Source: Polymorphobacter multimanifer (GTDB taxonomy: Bacteria; Pseudomonadota; Alphaproteobacteria; Sphingomonadales; Sphingomonadaceae). Taken from it: 64,000 bases of DNA. Positions within the stretch are counted from its first letter, which is position 1; each line of letters opens with the position of its first letter. The notes under the pieces are model-generated. The model was not told where the DNA came from, ran no database searches, and saw only the letters and a list, made by a program, of their open reading frames with translations. The position numbers were made by a program, and so were the translations under genes. Where the stretch lies: positions 22,868 through 86,867 of the forward strand of contig NZ_JACIIV010000018.1 in assembly GCF_014205635.1 (NCBI RefSeq), given 5' to 3'. Positions 40,741 to 50,284 of the stretch are shown here, one piece after another.

Positions 40741-42863
40741 ATCGCCCCTTCCTCGCGCGCCAGCACCTTGGCCTGCTCCGCCACATAGCCGCGCACCGCT
40801 TCAAGCTGTGCTGGCGTGAACCATTTGCCGAAGCTTATCATGCCATTGCCCGCGAGCGTGCCTTCATGGACGATGGCGCTCCAGGTGTCCTTCTCGCCCA
40901 GCGACGCCACCCGCCGCAGATCGGGCAAGATCCCCGAGGAGCGCGCCCCGGCGCCATGGCACACGCCGCAATTGCTCTCGAAGATGCTGCCGCCCTCGGC
41001 AATCTGTGTCGGCGTGAAGGCATCGGCAACGATATTGGCGGGCGGCAGCTTGATCACGTCCGCCGCCGGCAACTGGGCCTTGCCGCCGAGCTTGAACACC
41101 AGCAGCCGACCATTGGGCGCACCGCGGCGCTTGTCGTCATCCACACCGATCGCCAGCGCATAGGCGCCGCCATAGCCCGCCATCACAGCCACATATTGCG
41201 TGTCGCCCACCGTATAGCTCACCGGCCCCGCCACCACCCCGGTCTGCGCATCGAAGCTCCACAGCTTCGTGCCATCGGCGGCATTGAACGCCTGGAACTG
41301 CCCGCGCGCATTCCCCTGGAAGACGAGGTTGCCCGCCGTCGCCAGCGCGCCGCCGTTCCACGGTCCGTCATATTGCGCGCGCCACACTTCCTTCTGGGCC
41401 ACCGGGTCCCATGCCAGCAGCTGGCCCTTGAGGCTGGCGCGGATCGCCTTGCGCGCCGCCAGGTCGTTCGGCGGCGCGTTGACCAGCGTGTTGACCGCGA
41501 TGTTCCACACCCCCGGCCTGTGCTTGTAGGCAGTGTCGGTCTGGTAGAAGAACGGCACCTCCTGCGCCGGCAGATACACAAGGCCCGTCTTCGGGCTGAA
41601 CGCCATCGGGTGCCAATTGTGCGCCCCCAGGGCCGAGGGCGTGATCAGCGCGCCATCCTTGACGAAGCGCGCCCCTTCGGCCTCGATCGGCCGCCCGGTG
41701 GCAGGGTCCACCCCTGTCGTCCAGTTCTGCGGCACAAAGCCCTTGGCCGAGATCAGCTTGCCGGTCTCGCGATCGATCACATAGAAATAGCCGTTCTTCG
41801 GCGCCTGCATCAGCACCTTGCGCGGCTTCCCCTCGATGGCGAGATCGGCAAGAACGATCGGCTGCGTCTGGGTGAAATCCCAGCTTTCCCCCGGCGTGCC
41901 CTGATAATGCCAGATATATTCGCCTGTATCGGGGTTCAGCGCCACCACCGAGCTGAGGAACAGATTGTCCCCCTTGCCGTTCGAGCGGATCTGATGGTTC
42001 CACGGCGAGCCATTGCCGACGCCGATATACAGCCGGTCGAGCTCGGCATCATAAACGATCGCGTCCCACACCGTGCCGCCGCCGCCGGCCTGCCAATATT
42101 GCCCGTCCCAGCTGCTCCGCGCCGTGGCGAGGATCTTGTCCGAAGCCTCGCCATCGGGCCCATCGGCGGGGTTGCCGGGCACCGTATAGAAGCGCCAGGC
42201 CTTCTTGCCGGTCATTGCATCATAGGCGGTCACATAGCCACGCACCCCCAGCTCGGCGCCGCCATTGCCGATCAGCACCCTGCCCTTCACCACACGCGGC
42301 GCGCCGGTGATCGTGTAGGGCTTTGACGGATCGAAAGTCTGGGTGGACCATTTCACCTTGCCCGTCGCCGCATCGAGCGCGATCAAACGGCCATCGAGCG
42401 CGCCGAGAAACAGCATGCCGCCAAAAGCCGCGAGCCCGCGGTTGACGACATCGCAGCACGCCGCCTGTCCCCGCCCCTTGTCCACTTCCGGGTCGAAGCT
42501 CCATTTCGGCTTGCCGGTGGCGGCATCGAACGCCATCACCTTGGACCAGGCGGTGGTCGTATAGAGCGTCCCGTCGATGATGAGCGGCGTCGCTTCCTGC
42601 CCGCGGTTGGTGTCGAGATCGGCGCTCCACGCCAGCCCCAGCTGCTGCACATTGCCGGTGTCGATCTGGGTCAGATTGGCGAAGCGCTGTTCGGCATAGG
42701 TGCCACCATGCGTCAGCCAATTGCCCGGCTCGGAAGCCGCGGCGAGCAGTCGCGTGGCATCCACCGCCGCTGCCTTGATGCCCTGCGCCCCGAGTGGCCC
42801 GGCCAAGACCAGTCCCACCATCGACGACACCGCCAGAAGGCCGGCTACCAATCCCTTGCGCAT
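40725..42863 (-). CDS. PQQ-dependent quinohaemoprotein alcohol dehydrogenase (methanol/ethanol family)
   Basis: This 712-residue protein has a signal peptide (LVAGLLAVSSMVGLVLAGPL), an eight-bladed propeller and a C-terminal cytochrome c domain with haem site CGVCH. Vicinal Cys136-Cys137 (ACCDVV) form the usual disulfide over PQQ. Blade motifs such as WNGGALATAGNLVFQGNARG are present. Oxidation of alcohols in the periplasm to the respiratory chain is the family role. The segment aligning with the catalytic Asp reads VALNPDTG, an Asn at residue 310. The ATG at 42863 gives the signal peptide; a start at 42884 would lengthen it. It lies downstream of a 70-residue membrane protein and glpK. Confidence 0.88.
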   Translation of the reverse strand: MRKGLVAGLLAVSSMVGLVLAGPLGAQGIKAAAVDATRLLAAASEPGNWLTHGGTYAEQRFANLTQIDTGNVQQLGLAWSADLDTNRGQEATPLIIDGTLYTTTAWSKVMAFDAATGKPKWSFDPEVDKGRGQAACCDVVNRGLAAFGGMLFLGALDGRLIALDAATGKVKWSTQTFDPSKPYTITGAPRVVKGRVLIGNGGAELGVRGYVTAYDAMTGKKAWRFYTVPGNPADGPDGEASDKILATARSSWDGQYWQAGGGGTVWDAIVYDAELDRLYIGVGNGSPWNHQIRSNGKGDNLFLSSVVALNPDTGEYIWHYQGTPGESWDFTQTQPIVLADLAIEGKPRKVLMQAPKNGYFYVIDRETGKLISAKGFVPQNWTTGVDPATGRPIEAEGARFVKDGALITPSALGAHNWHPMAFSPKTGLVYLPAQEVPFFYQTDTAYKHRPGVWNIAVNTLVNAPPNDLAARKAIRASLKGQLLAWDPVAQKEVWRAQYDGPWNGGALATAGNLVFQGNARGQFQAFNAADGTKLWSFDAQTGVVAGPVSYTVGDTQYVAVMAGYGGAYALAIGVDDDKRRGAPNGRLLVFKLGGKAQLPAADVIKLPPANIVADAFTPTQIAEGGSIFESNCGVCHGAGARSSGILPDLRRVASLGEKDTWSAIVHEGTLAGNGMISFGKWFTPAQLEAVRGYVAEQAKVLAREEGAMAGGK

Positions 42864-42946
42864 ATCCCACCCCAGTCCTGGCATTCGGTCTTGTTTGTTG
42901 GGGCAAGCCTATCATGCCGAAAACCGCCGGCAAGTGAACGAATGTC

Positions 42947-43159
42947 TCAGGTCGGAACCTGACCGCTCGGGGTCGGCGGCGCCGGCGTCGGCAGCGTGTT
43001 GATCCACACATTGAAGATCGTGACCAGCCCGGCGCCGATCATCAGCCCCGCCTTCACCCGGTTGCCGCCCGGCGCCCGGAACAGCCACAGCCCGCCGAGG
43101 ATCAGCGCAAACGCCGCCAGCATCGCCAGTGTCAGCATCGCATTCGAAGTATCGAGCAT
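42947..43159 (-). CDS. Small two-span membrane protein
   Basis: This 70-residue protein has two membrane segments (LTLAMLAAFALILGGLWLF and AGLMIGAGLVTIFNVWI), a GGNRVKAG loop and a Pro-rich C-terminus. It is a recurring small conserved membrane protein in sphingomonads by my recollection, but the role is unknown. It lies 11 nt after glpK and 83 nt before the PQQ dehydrogenase on the same strand. Confidence 0.65.
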   Translation of the reverse strand: MLDTSNAMLTLAMLAAFALILGGLWLFRAPGGNRVKAGLMIGAGLVTIFNVWINTLPTPAPPTPSGQVPT

Positions 43160-43170
43160 CGCGCAGCCCC

Positions 43171-44646
43171 TCAGGCGTCGAGCGTCAGCCGCACCGCACG
43201 CGCCCAGGCGGCGCGGCGAGCAGAGCGTTCATCATCAGTGGCTTGCGGCGAAAAGCTGCGGTCGGGCTTCACCATCGCCGCCGCTGCCGTCGCCAGGTCG
43301 GCAAACAGCCCCGCTCCCACCGCCGCCAGCATCGCAGCCCCCATCGCCGTGGTCTCGATCACCGCCGGCCGCTGCACCGGCACGCCCAGGCTGTCGGCCA
43401 GATCCTGGCACAACCAGTCGTTGGCCACCATGCCGCCGTCCACGCGCAGCGCCGTCACCGCCACGCCATCGGCGCGCAGCGCATCGGTCAGGTCCGCCGT
43501 TTGCTGCCCCATCGCTTCGAGCGTCGCGCGCGCCAGATGTGCCTTGGTGGTGCCGCCGCTCAGGCCCGTGATCAGCCCGCGTGCGCCCGGTGACCAGTGC
43601 GGCGCCCCCAGCCCGGCAAGGGCCGGCACGAAGGTCACCCCGCCGCTGTCGGGCACCGATCGCGCCAGCGCCTCGGTCTCCGCCGCCGAGCCGATCAGCC
43701 CCAGCCCGTCACGCAGCCATTGCACCGCCGCCCCCGCCACGAAGATGCTCCCCTCCAGCGCATAGGCGTTCACCCCGTCGAGCCGGAACGCCAGCGTGGC
43801 AAGCAGCCGGTGGGTCGAGGCCGGCACCGCCGCCCCGGCATGCGCGAGAACGAAGCATCCGGTGCCATATGTGGCCTTGATCTCGCCCGGCGCCAGGCAC
43901 GCCTGGCCGATGCTCGCGGCATGCTGGTCTCCGGCGCTGCCGGTGATCGGCACCCGCTGCCCCAGCAACTGGGTGGAAGCCAAGGGCCCGGCGCAGTCGA
44001 CGATCTCGGGAAGAATCTCCGCCGGCACCCAGAACAGGTCCAGCATCTCATCACTCCAGCGCGCCGTCGCCAGCTCCATCAGCAGCGTGCGGCTGGCGTT
44101 GGTGGCATCAGTAATATGACAGGTGCCCGCCGAAAGCTTCCAGATCAGCCAGCTCTCCACCGTGCCGGCCAGAAGCTGCCCGGCCGCGTGCGCCTCCGCC
44201 ACCTCAGGCCAATGGTCGATCGCCCAGCGCAGCTTGGTGGCGGAAAAATAGGGGTCGAGCAGAAGCCCGGTCGTCGCCTGCACCGCCGGCTCATGGCCTT
44301 CGGCCTTCAGCGCCGCACACACATCCGCCGTCCGCCGGTCCTGCCACACGATCGCCGGGCACAGCGGCTGCCCCGAGGCCTTGTCCCACAGCACGACCGT
44401 CTCGCGCTGGTTGGTGATGCCGATCGCGGCAATTCGCGGCGCTCCCACGCTGTCGGCCACTTCGAGAAGGCAATCGCGCGACAGCCGCCAGATTTCGCCG
44501 GCATCATGCTCCACCTGGCCCGGCGCCGGATAGCCTTGCGTCAGTGGCCGCGCCGCACTGGCGATGATCGCCCCCTCCAGGCTGAAGGCAATGGCACGGG
44601 TGCTCGTGGTGCCGGCATCGAGCACGAGGATGAGGTCGGCGTTCAT
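43171..44646 (-). CDS. glpK: Glycerol kinase
   Basis: This 491-residue FGGY-family kinase has N-terminal ATP site LVLDAGTTSTRAIAFSLEGA, NQRETVVLW and DRRTADVC blocks. The C-terminal part has RVDGGMVANDWLCQDLADSL, the family signature. It phosphorylates glycerol to glycerol 3-phosphate in the cytoplasm. The ATG at 44646 begins MNADLILVLDAG as expected. It is divergent from glpD with a 44-nt gap. Confidence 0.94.
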   Translation of the reverse strand: MNADLILVLDAGTTSTRAIAFSLEGAIIASAARPLTQGYPAPGQVEHDAGEIWRLSRDCLLEVADSVGAPRIAAIGITNQRETVVLWDKASGQPLCPAIVWQDRRTADVCAALKAEGHEPAVQATTGLLLDPYFSATKLRWAIDHWPEVAEAHAAGQLLAGTVESWLIWKLSAGTCHITDATNASRTLLMELATARWSDEMLDLFWVPAEILPEIVDCAGPLASTQLLGQRVPITGSAGDQHAASIGQACLAPGEIKATYGTGCFVLAHAGAAVPASTHRLLATLAFRLDGVNAYALEGSIFVAGAAVQWLRDGLGLIGSAAETEALARSVPDSGGVTFVPALAGLGAPHWSPGARGLITGLSGGTTKAHLARATLEAMGQQTADLTDALRADGVAVTALRVDGGMVANDWLCQDLADSLGVPVQRPAVIETTAMGAAMLAAVGAGLFADLATAAAAMVKPDRSFSPQATDDERSARRAAWARAVRLTLDA

Positions 44647-44690
44647 GTCGCCTTTCCAACGAGCCTCGAAGCGACTAGTCAAGCCCGCGC

Positions 44691-46223
44691 ATGAGCCAGC
44701 CTTCTGTCTTCGACGTGTTAATCATCGGTGGCGGCATCAACGGTGCCGGCGTGGCGCGGGATGCTGCGGGCCGCGGCCTCAAGGTCGCACTCATCGAAGC
44801 CGGCGATCTCGGCGGCGCCACCTCGAGCGCCTCCACCAAGCTCATCCATGGCGGGCTGCGCTACCTCGAATTCTACGCCTTCCGCCTCGTGCAGAAAGCG
44901 CTCGCCGAGCGCGAGGTGCTGCTCGATGCCGCCCCCCATATCACATGGCCGCAAAGCTTCGTGCTGCCCCAGGCCAAGGGCATGCGCCCGGCCTGGATGC
45001 TCCGTGCCGCGCTGTTCCTCTACGATCATCTGGCGCGCCGCAAGGATGTGCCCGGCTCCAGCGCCATCAACCTGGCGCAAGACCGCGCCGGCCGCGCGCT
45101 GGCCGACAAGACCGCCCGCGCCTTCCGCTACTGGGATGGCTGGATCGACGATGCCCGCATGGTCATCGCCAATTGCCAGGACGCTGCCGCCAGGGGCGCG
45201 CTGATCCGCACCCGCACCGCCGCCACCGCCGCCCGGTTCGACGGCGATGTGTGGAACGTCACCTTGTCCGATGGCACCAGCCTCTCAGCAAGATACATCG
45301 TCAACGCCGCCGGCCCCTGGGCCGAAGACGTCGCCCGCCGCGTGCTCGGCCGCAACGATGCGCCCGCGCTCAAGCTGGTGCAGGGCTCGCACATCATCAC
45401 CAAACGCGTCCATCTCGGCCGCGATGCCTTCATGCTCCAGCAGCCCGATGGCCGCATCATCTTCATCATCCCCTATGAGCGCGATTTCTCGCTGATCGGC
45501 ACCACCGAGCGCACCATCGAGCGCCCCGAAGACGTGGCGGCCAGCGAGGATGAAGTCGCCTATCTCCTCGCCGCCGCCAACCGCTGGATCGCCCGGCCAC
45601 TCACCGAGGCCGATGTCGTCCACCGCTTCGCCGGCGTCCGCCCGCTGGTGCTCGAACCGGGCAAGGACGACCGCGAGACAACGCGCGACTGGCGGCTGGT
45701 CCCCCATGACGGCGTTCCCGCGCTCACCATCATCGGCGGCAAGATCACCACCTACCGTGTGCTCGCCGAAGACGTCATCGCCACCATCGCAAAAGGCAGC
45801 AAGCGCTGGACCGCCGGCGCCATTCTCCCCGGCGGCGATGTCCCCCGCAAGCGCGGCGAGCGCGGCCAGGCCGCCTTCAAGCGCTGGCTCGATACGCTCA
45901 TCGCATCACATGAAAACTACGATCCCCGGCTCATCCGCCGGCTGGCCATGACAATCGGCACCCCCGCCGCCCCGCTGCTCGAAGCCGGCCTCGGCCGCAA
46001 TATCGGCGGCATGTGGGAGGCCGAGCTCACGCATTACCGCGATCACGAATGGGCCACCTGCTCGGATGACGTGCTGTGGCGCCGCACCAAGATGGGCCTC
46101 CACATCGGCCAAGCCGGCCGCGCTGCCGTTGCGGAATGGTTCGGGGAGAGCAACAGTGCGGCGCAGCCCGAACTGCAGCCCGAACTTCCCGTCGCCCACA
46201 GGTTCGCCACACGGCCGCTCTGA
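44691..46223 (+). CDS. glpD: Glycerol-3-phosphate dehydrogenase, FAD-dependent
   Basis: This is a 510-residue protein. The N-terminal FAD site is [19 protein letters not shown], followed by [19 protein letters not shown] (substrate and cofactor loop). The C-terminus is the helical GlpD-type domain. It oxidises glycerol 3-phosphate to DHAP and passes electrons to quinone at the inner membrane. It is paired divergently with glpK, as is common when GlpR-type control is shared, although no repressor gene is visible here. Confidence 0.94.
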   Translation: MSQPSVFDVLIIGGGINGAGVARDAAGRGLKVALIEAGDLGGATSSASTKLIHGGLRYLEFYAFRLVQKALAEREVLLDAAPHITWPQSFVLPQAKGMRPAWMLRAALFLYDHLARRKDVPGSSAINLAQDRAGRALADKTARAFRYWDGWIDDARMVIANCQDAAARGALIRTRTAATAARFDGDVWNVTLSDGTSLSARYIVNAAGPWAEDVARRVLGRNDAPALKLVQGSHIITKRVHLGRDAFMLQQPDGRIIFIIPYERDFSLIGTTERTIERPEDVAASEDEVAYLLAAANRWIARPLTEADVVHRFAGVRPLVLEPGKDDRETTRDWRLVPHDGVPALTIIGGKITTYRVLAEDVIATIAKGSKRWTAGAILPGGDVPRKRGERGQAAFKRWLDTLIASHENYDPRLIRRLAMTIGTPAAPLLEAGLGRNIGGMWEAELTHYRDHEWATCSDDVLWRRTKMGLHIGQAGRAAVAEWFGESNSAAQPELQPELPVAHRFATRPL

Positions 46224-46297
46224 CGAATACTGCCGAAATACGCTCCGACCGGCGCTCGACCATGGCGCAACCGGGCCGGCATCCCTATCTTGAGGGG

Positions 46298-47302
<1,005 letters not shown>

Positions 47303-47329
47303 GACCCGAAGTTTCCGCATTCCGCCTGG

Positions 47330-47502
47330 CGCAACACTTCGAGCGGCAGATCCGGTTGCTTGGCGGCGCGCCGGATCGTCAGGTCGAACAGGTTGCGCAA
47401 GCCGAAGAGCGGGCTGCGCACATCATGTGCGGTGATCGCCATCAGCATGTCGAGTTCGGCATTGCGTTCGACCAGCTGCTCGTTCTGCAGGCGGATCTCC
47501 AC
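47330..47502 (-). pseudogene. Fragment of a sensor histidine kinase (HisKA region)
   Basis: Read on the minus strand, the sequence encodes IRLQNEQLVERNAELDMLMA, then ITAHDVRSPLFGLRNLFDLT, a typical dimerisation helix with phosphoacceptor His (AHDVRSPL). The reading frame runs into unrelated coding sequence at the 3' end of the neighbouring gene before any ATPase domain, and upstream it meets a stop at 47593-47595 with no sensor domain. It is therefore a remnant of a larger gene. Both ends were lost, perhaps by deletion. Confidence 0.6.
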
Positions 47503-47537
47503 TGGTGCGGCGTGGTGATAGTCCGCTACGCTGCGTC

Positions 47538-47562
47538 CGCTGTAGGTGATCGCCCTACAGCG
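47538..47562. repeat. 9-bp inverted repeat in the decayed region
   Basis: CGCTGTAGG (47538-47546) pairs with CCTACAGCG (47554-47562) around a 7-nt centre. It lies between the kinase fragment and the decarboxylase gene. No T-run follows, so it may be an operator or a deletion-associated repeat. Confidence 0.4.
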
Positions 47563-47721
47563 TGACGAAAGATAGCCGGAAACATCGCGGCATCACCCTT
47601 CGCCGCCGCAGCGTCCTTTGGCTTCGAGACATCGGAAGCGCGCGCATGGCAATTGCCGCGTTCTTCTGGCGGTCTGCCGGGACATGACGCTACAAGGGCA
47701 GTGTCGTCGTTTGAGGTCATG

Positions 47722-48573
47722 ATGTCCGATCGCGTGAAGGTCCTGCTCCAGTACATGCTGCCCAAGCAGCGCCTGACCATGTTTGCCGGTCGCATCGCCG
47801 GTGCGCAGGGGGGCTCGATTACCACGCGGCTCATTCGCTGGTTCGTTGGCAGATACGCCGTCGACATGAGCGAAGCCGCAGATGCGGACATCGCCAGCTA
47901 CACGAGCTTCAACGACTTCTTCACTCGCCCCCTCAAGGCCGGTCTGCGCCCTGTGGCCGATGCCGATTTCGTTTGTCCGGTCGATGGCGCCATCAGCCAG
48001 TTCGGCGCCATCGATGATCATCACATGCTGCAAGCAAAAGGGCATCGATTCACCACGACCGATCTGGTCGGCGGCGACAAGACGCTGGCCGCCCGGTTTC
48101 GCCACGGCAGCTTCGCCAACCTCTACCTGTCTCCCAGGGATTATCACCGCTTGCACATGCCCTGCGACGGCAAGCTCACCCGCATGATCCATGTGCCGGG
48201 CAAGCTGTTCTCGGTGAACCCGGTCACGGCGCGCGGTGTCCCGAACCTGTTTGCTCGCAACGAGCGCGTGGTTTGCGTCTTTGAATCAGCGGAGCATGGC
48301 TGTTTCGTCATGGTACTCGTCGGCGCAACGATTGTGGGGAGCATGGCGACCGTCTGGCACGGCGTGGTCAATCCCAAGCGCACCAGCAATACCTCCGAAT
48401 GGGCCTATACCGATCAGGAGATCGTGTTGAAAAAGGGCGAGGAGATGGGCCGCTTTCTTCTCGGGTCGACAATCGTCATGCTGTTCAGGGAGCGAACGAT
48501 CGCCTTCAACGAAGACTGGGCGCCCGAGCGGAAAGTGCGCCTTGGCGAAGTGATGGGCAATCGCGCCGCCTGA
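47722..48573 (+). CDS. psd: Phosphatidylserine decarboxylase proenzyme (PSD-like)
   Basis: This is a 283-residue protein. The conserved DGAISQFGAI stretch, FANLYLSPRDYHRLHMPCDG (with catalytic His), and the C-terminal FLLGSTIVML are seen. The Gly-Ser bond in LGST is where the chain cleaves itself and turns Ser into the pyruvoyl cofactor. It makes phosphatidylethanolamine at the inner membrane. The form is the longer gammaproteobacterial-like type, not the short archaeal-like type common in alphaproteobacteria. No pssA is adjacent. ATG 47719 is equally likely as start. Confidence 0.9.
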   Translation: MSDRVKVLLQYMLPKQRLTMFAGRIAGAQGGSITTRLIRWFVGRYAVDMSEAADADIASYTSFNDFFTRPLKAGLRPVADADFVCPVDGAISQFGAIDDHHMLQAKGHRFTTTDLVGGDKTLAARFRHGSFANLYLSPRDYHRLHMPCDGKLTRMIHVPGKLFSVNPVTARGVPNLFARNERVVCVFESAEHGCFVMVLVGATIVGSMATVWHGVVNPKRTSNTSEWAYTDQEIVLKKGEEMGRFLLGSTIVMLFRERTIAFNEDWAPERKVRLGEVMGNRAA

Positions 48574-48720
48574 CACCGACGAGCGGATCGCTGGTCCGAC
48601 CATCGGCCATCCCGTCGATGGCGATCTCGCGACATCCTGCACGTTCCAGGCAAAACCGGACGCGGACTGCAGGACCGCCGAGATCGAGAGCCACCGACAC
48701 TTCGGACAAGCGATCGTCGC

Positions 48721-49053
48721 TCATGCGTGCGGCTCGAATTGCGCGAACCAGTCGGCGTAGACGGTCTTTGCAGCCATCCGGCGGTTGAGGTCGGGGGTGC
48801 CGTCTTTCCACCACACCGGGCCGCGCTCGCCGAGAGCGGTCTTGGCGCTTTCAACCGCCGCCCGGGCCTCGGCAAGAGCAGTGGAATCCTTGTGTCGATG
48901 CGCTACGCCCACAGCCCGCCGCGCTGCCATCAACGCAGCCACAAGGGCGATCCGCCGCTCGTCCGGCAGCGACGGATCGGACCGGCGCCAAAGCCGCCCG
49001 CGCACGACGAAGTAGCGCCCGTCGGGCGTCTCCGGGTACGCGCTTGCGGTCAT
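48721..49053 (-). CDS. Small conserved protein of unknown function
   Basis: This is a 110-residue product from the ATG at 49053. It begins MTASAYPETPDGRYFVVRGR then LWRRSDPSLPDERRIALVAA, a block I recall from many proteobacterial hypothetical proteins, usually encoded alone or near DNA-modifying genes. The C-terminus (WWKDGTPDLNRRMAAKTVYA) is well formed. Its role is not known. It lies upstream of no clear operon partner; the aldo/keto reductase is on the same strand 112 nt upstream. Confidence 0.7.
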   Translation of the reverse strand: MTASAYPETPDGRYFVVRGRLWRRSDPSLPDERRIALVAALMAARRAVGVAHRHKDSTALAEARAAVESAKTALGERGPVWWKDGTPDLNRRMAAKTVYADWFAQFEPHA

Positions 49054-49165
49054 GCGCGGTCTGAGCCGAGCACCACGGCCGAAGTCACTGGCTGGAAGCT
49101 GCGTGCATAAACCCCCATATCGTGCCGGCGAGACCGTGGCTGCAACCAAGGAGCCACGCCGCCGC

Positions 49166-49996
49166 TCAAAGCATTTCGAGCGGGCGCTTGGCACCCGGCG
49201 GTGGGAAAGCAGCATCGAGGGCGGCCAGGTCCGCCTCGTCAAGGACAAGATCTGCCGCCGCGCGGTTGTCGCGGACGTGTTCCACAGTCCCCGCCTTCGG
49301 AATCGCGATCATGCCGTCGCGGCGGAGCGTCCAGGCAACCGCGACCTGCGCCAAGGTAGCGCCGTGCCGCGCTGCGACCCCGGCGAGGCGCTCGTCGCGG
49401 ACGAGCCGCCCCTGCTCGACCGGGCTGTATGCCATTGCCGCGATACCGCGGGCATCGAGCCACGGCAGCAGGTCGCGTTCGGGCCCGCGACGCGTCAGGT
49501 TGTAGAGGATCTGATTGGCCACGCAGCCCGTCCCGCCAGCAGCGACAAGCTCGGCCATGTCGTCGCTGTCGAGGTTGCTCACACCCCAGTGACGAACATG
49601 TCCCGACGCCCGCAGCCGTTCCATCGCCTCCACGGTCTCCGCGAGCGGCACCGCACCCCGCCAGTGCAGCAGATAAAGATCGATCCGATCGGTCGCCAGC
49701 CGCTTGAGACTGTCCTCGCAAGCGCGCCGCAAACGCTCGCGCGATGCGTTCTGCGGATAGGCCTTGCTGACCAGGAACACTCGGTCGCGCATGCCGGCTA
49801 CCGCCTCGCCGACAAGCGTCTCGGCTGCGCCATCGGCATACATTTCGGCGGTGTCGACCAGCGTCATGCCGAGGTCGATCCCGGCACGAAGCGCTGCCAG
49901 CTCGCCGACCCGCCGGTCGCTCCGCTCCGCCATCTTCCACGTGCCTTGCCCAAGCGCCGGAACGGTTTCCCCGCCCGGCAATGTCACCTGCTTCAT
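49166..49996 (-). CDS. Aldo/keto reductase
   Basis: This is a 276-residue (beta/alpha)8 barrel. Catalytic residues are visible: Asp and Tyr in DTAEMYADG, Lys in LVSKAYPQN and His in YLLHWRGAVP. The NADPH-binding C-terminal part includes IAIPKAGTVEHVRDN. The start is the ATG at 49996 (MKQVTLPGGETVPALGQGTW). The substrate is undefined. Confidence 0.92.
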   Translation of the reverse strand: MKQVTLPGGETVPALGQGTWKMAERSDRRVGELAALRAGIDLGMTLVDTAEMYADGAAETLVGEAVAGMRDRVFLVSKAYPQNASRERLRRACEDSLKRLATDRIDLYLLHWRGAVPLAETVEAMERLRASGHVRHWGVSNLDSDDMAELVAAGGTGCVANQILYNLTRRGPERDLLPWLDARGIAAMAYSPVEQGRLVRDERLAGVAARHGATLAQVAVAWTLRRDGMIAIPKAGTVEHVRDNRAAADLVLDEADLAALDAAFPPPGAKRPLEML

Positions 49997-50284
49997 CCTC
50001 GATCCGCTCCACTTGTCCACAAAGTCGCCTCCAGACAACGCACCGCCATCGGTCAAGGTTCAAGTCCGGGCATGCGGCTGATGCTGGCAAGGTCCCTCAA
50101 CGCCGGAACCGCGCTGCCATGGCGCCATGGTTTTGCGTGTCTTAACAATGTTTTGCCTTAAGCAGGCCGCTTCCCTGCCGTTGATGGTGGCCCAACCCGG
50201 TTGATGCCATGCCTGCTGTTCCGAGGCGCAGGCAAACATCGGCATATTCTTCCTTGCAACCTGACCGCCTCCGGGTGGCCACTC
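49997..50284. other. Intergenic region before the giant autotransporter
   Basis: No gene was found in this gap between divergent genes. It contains a perfect palindrome CCATGGCGCCATGG (50118-50131) and a CTTAA ... TTAAG pair (50141-50162), which may mark a promoter or operator; this is weak evidence. Confidence 0.35.
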
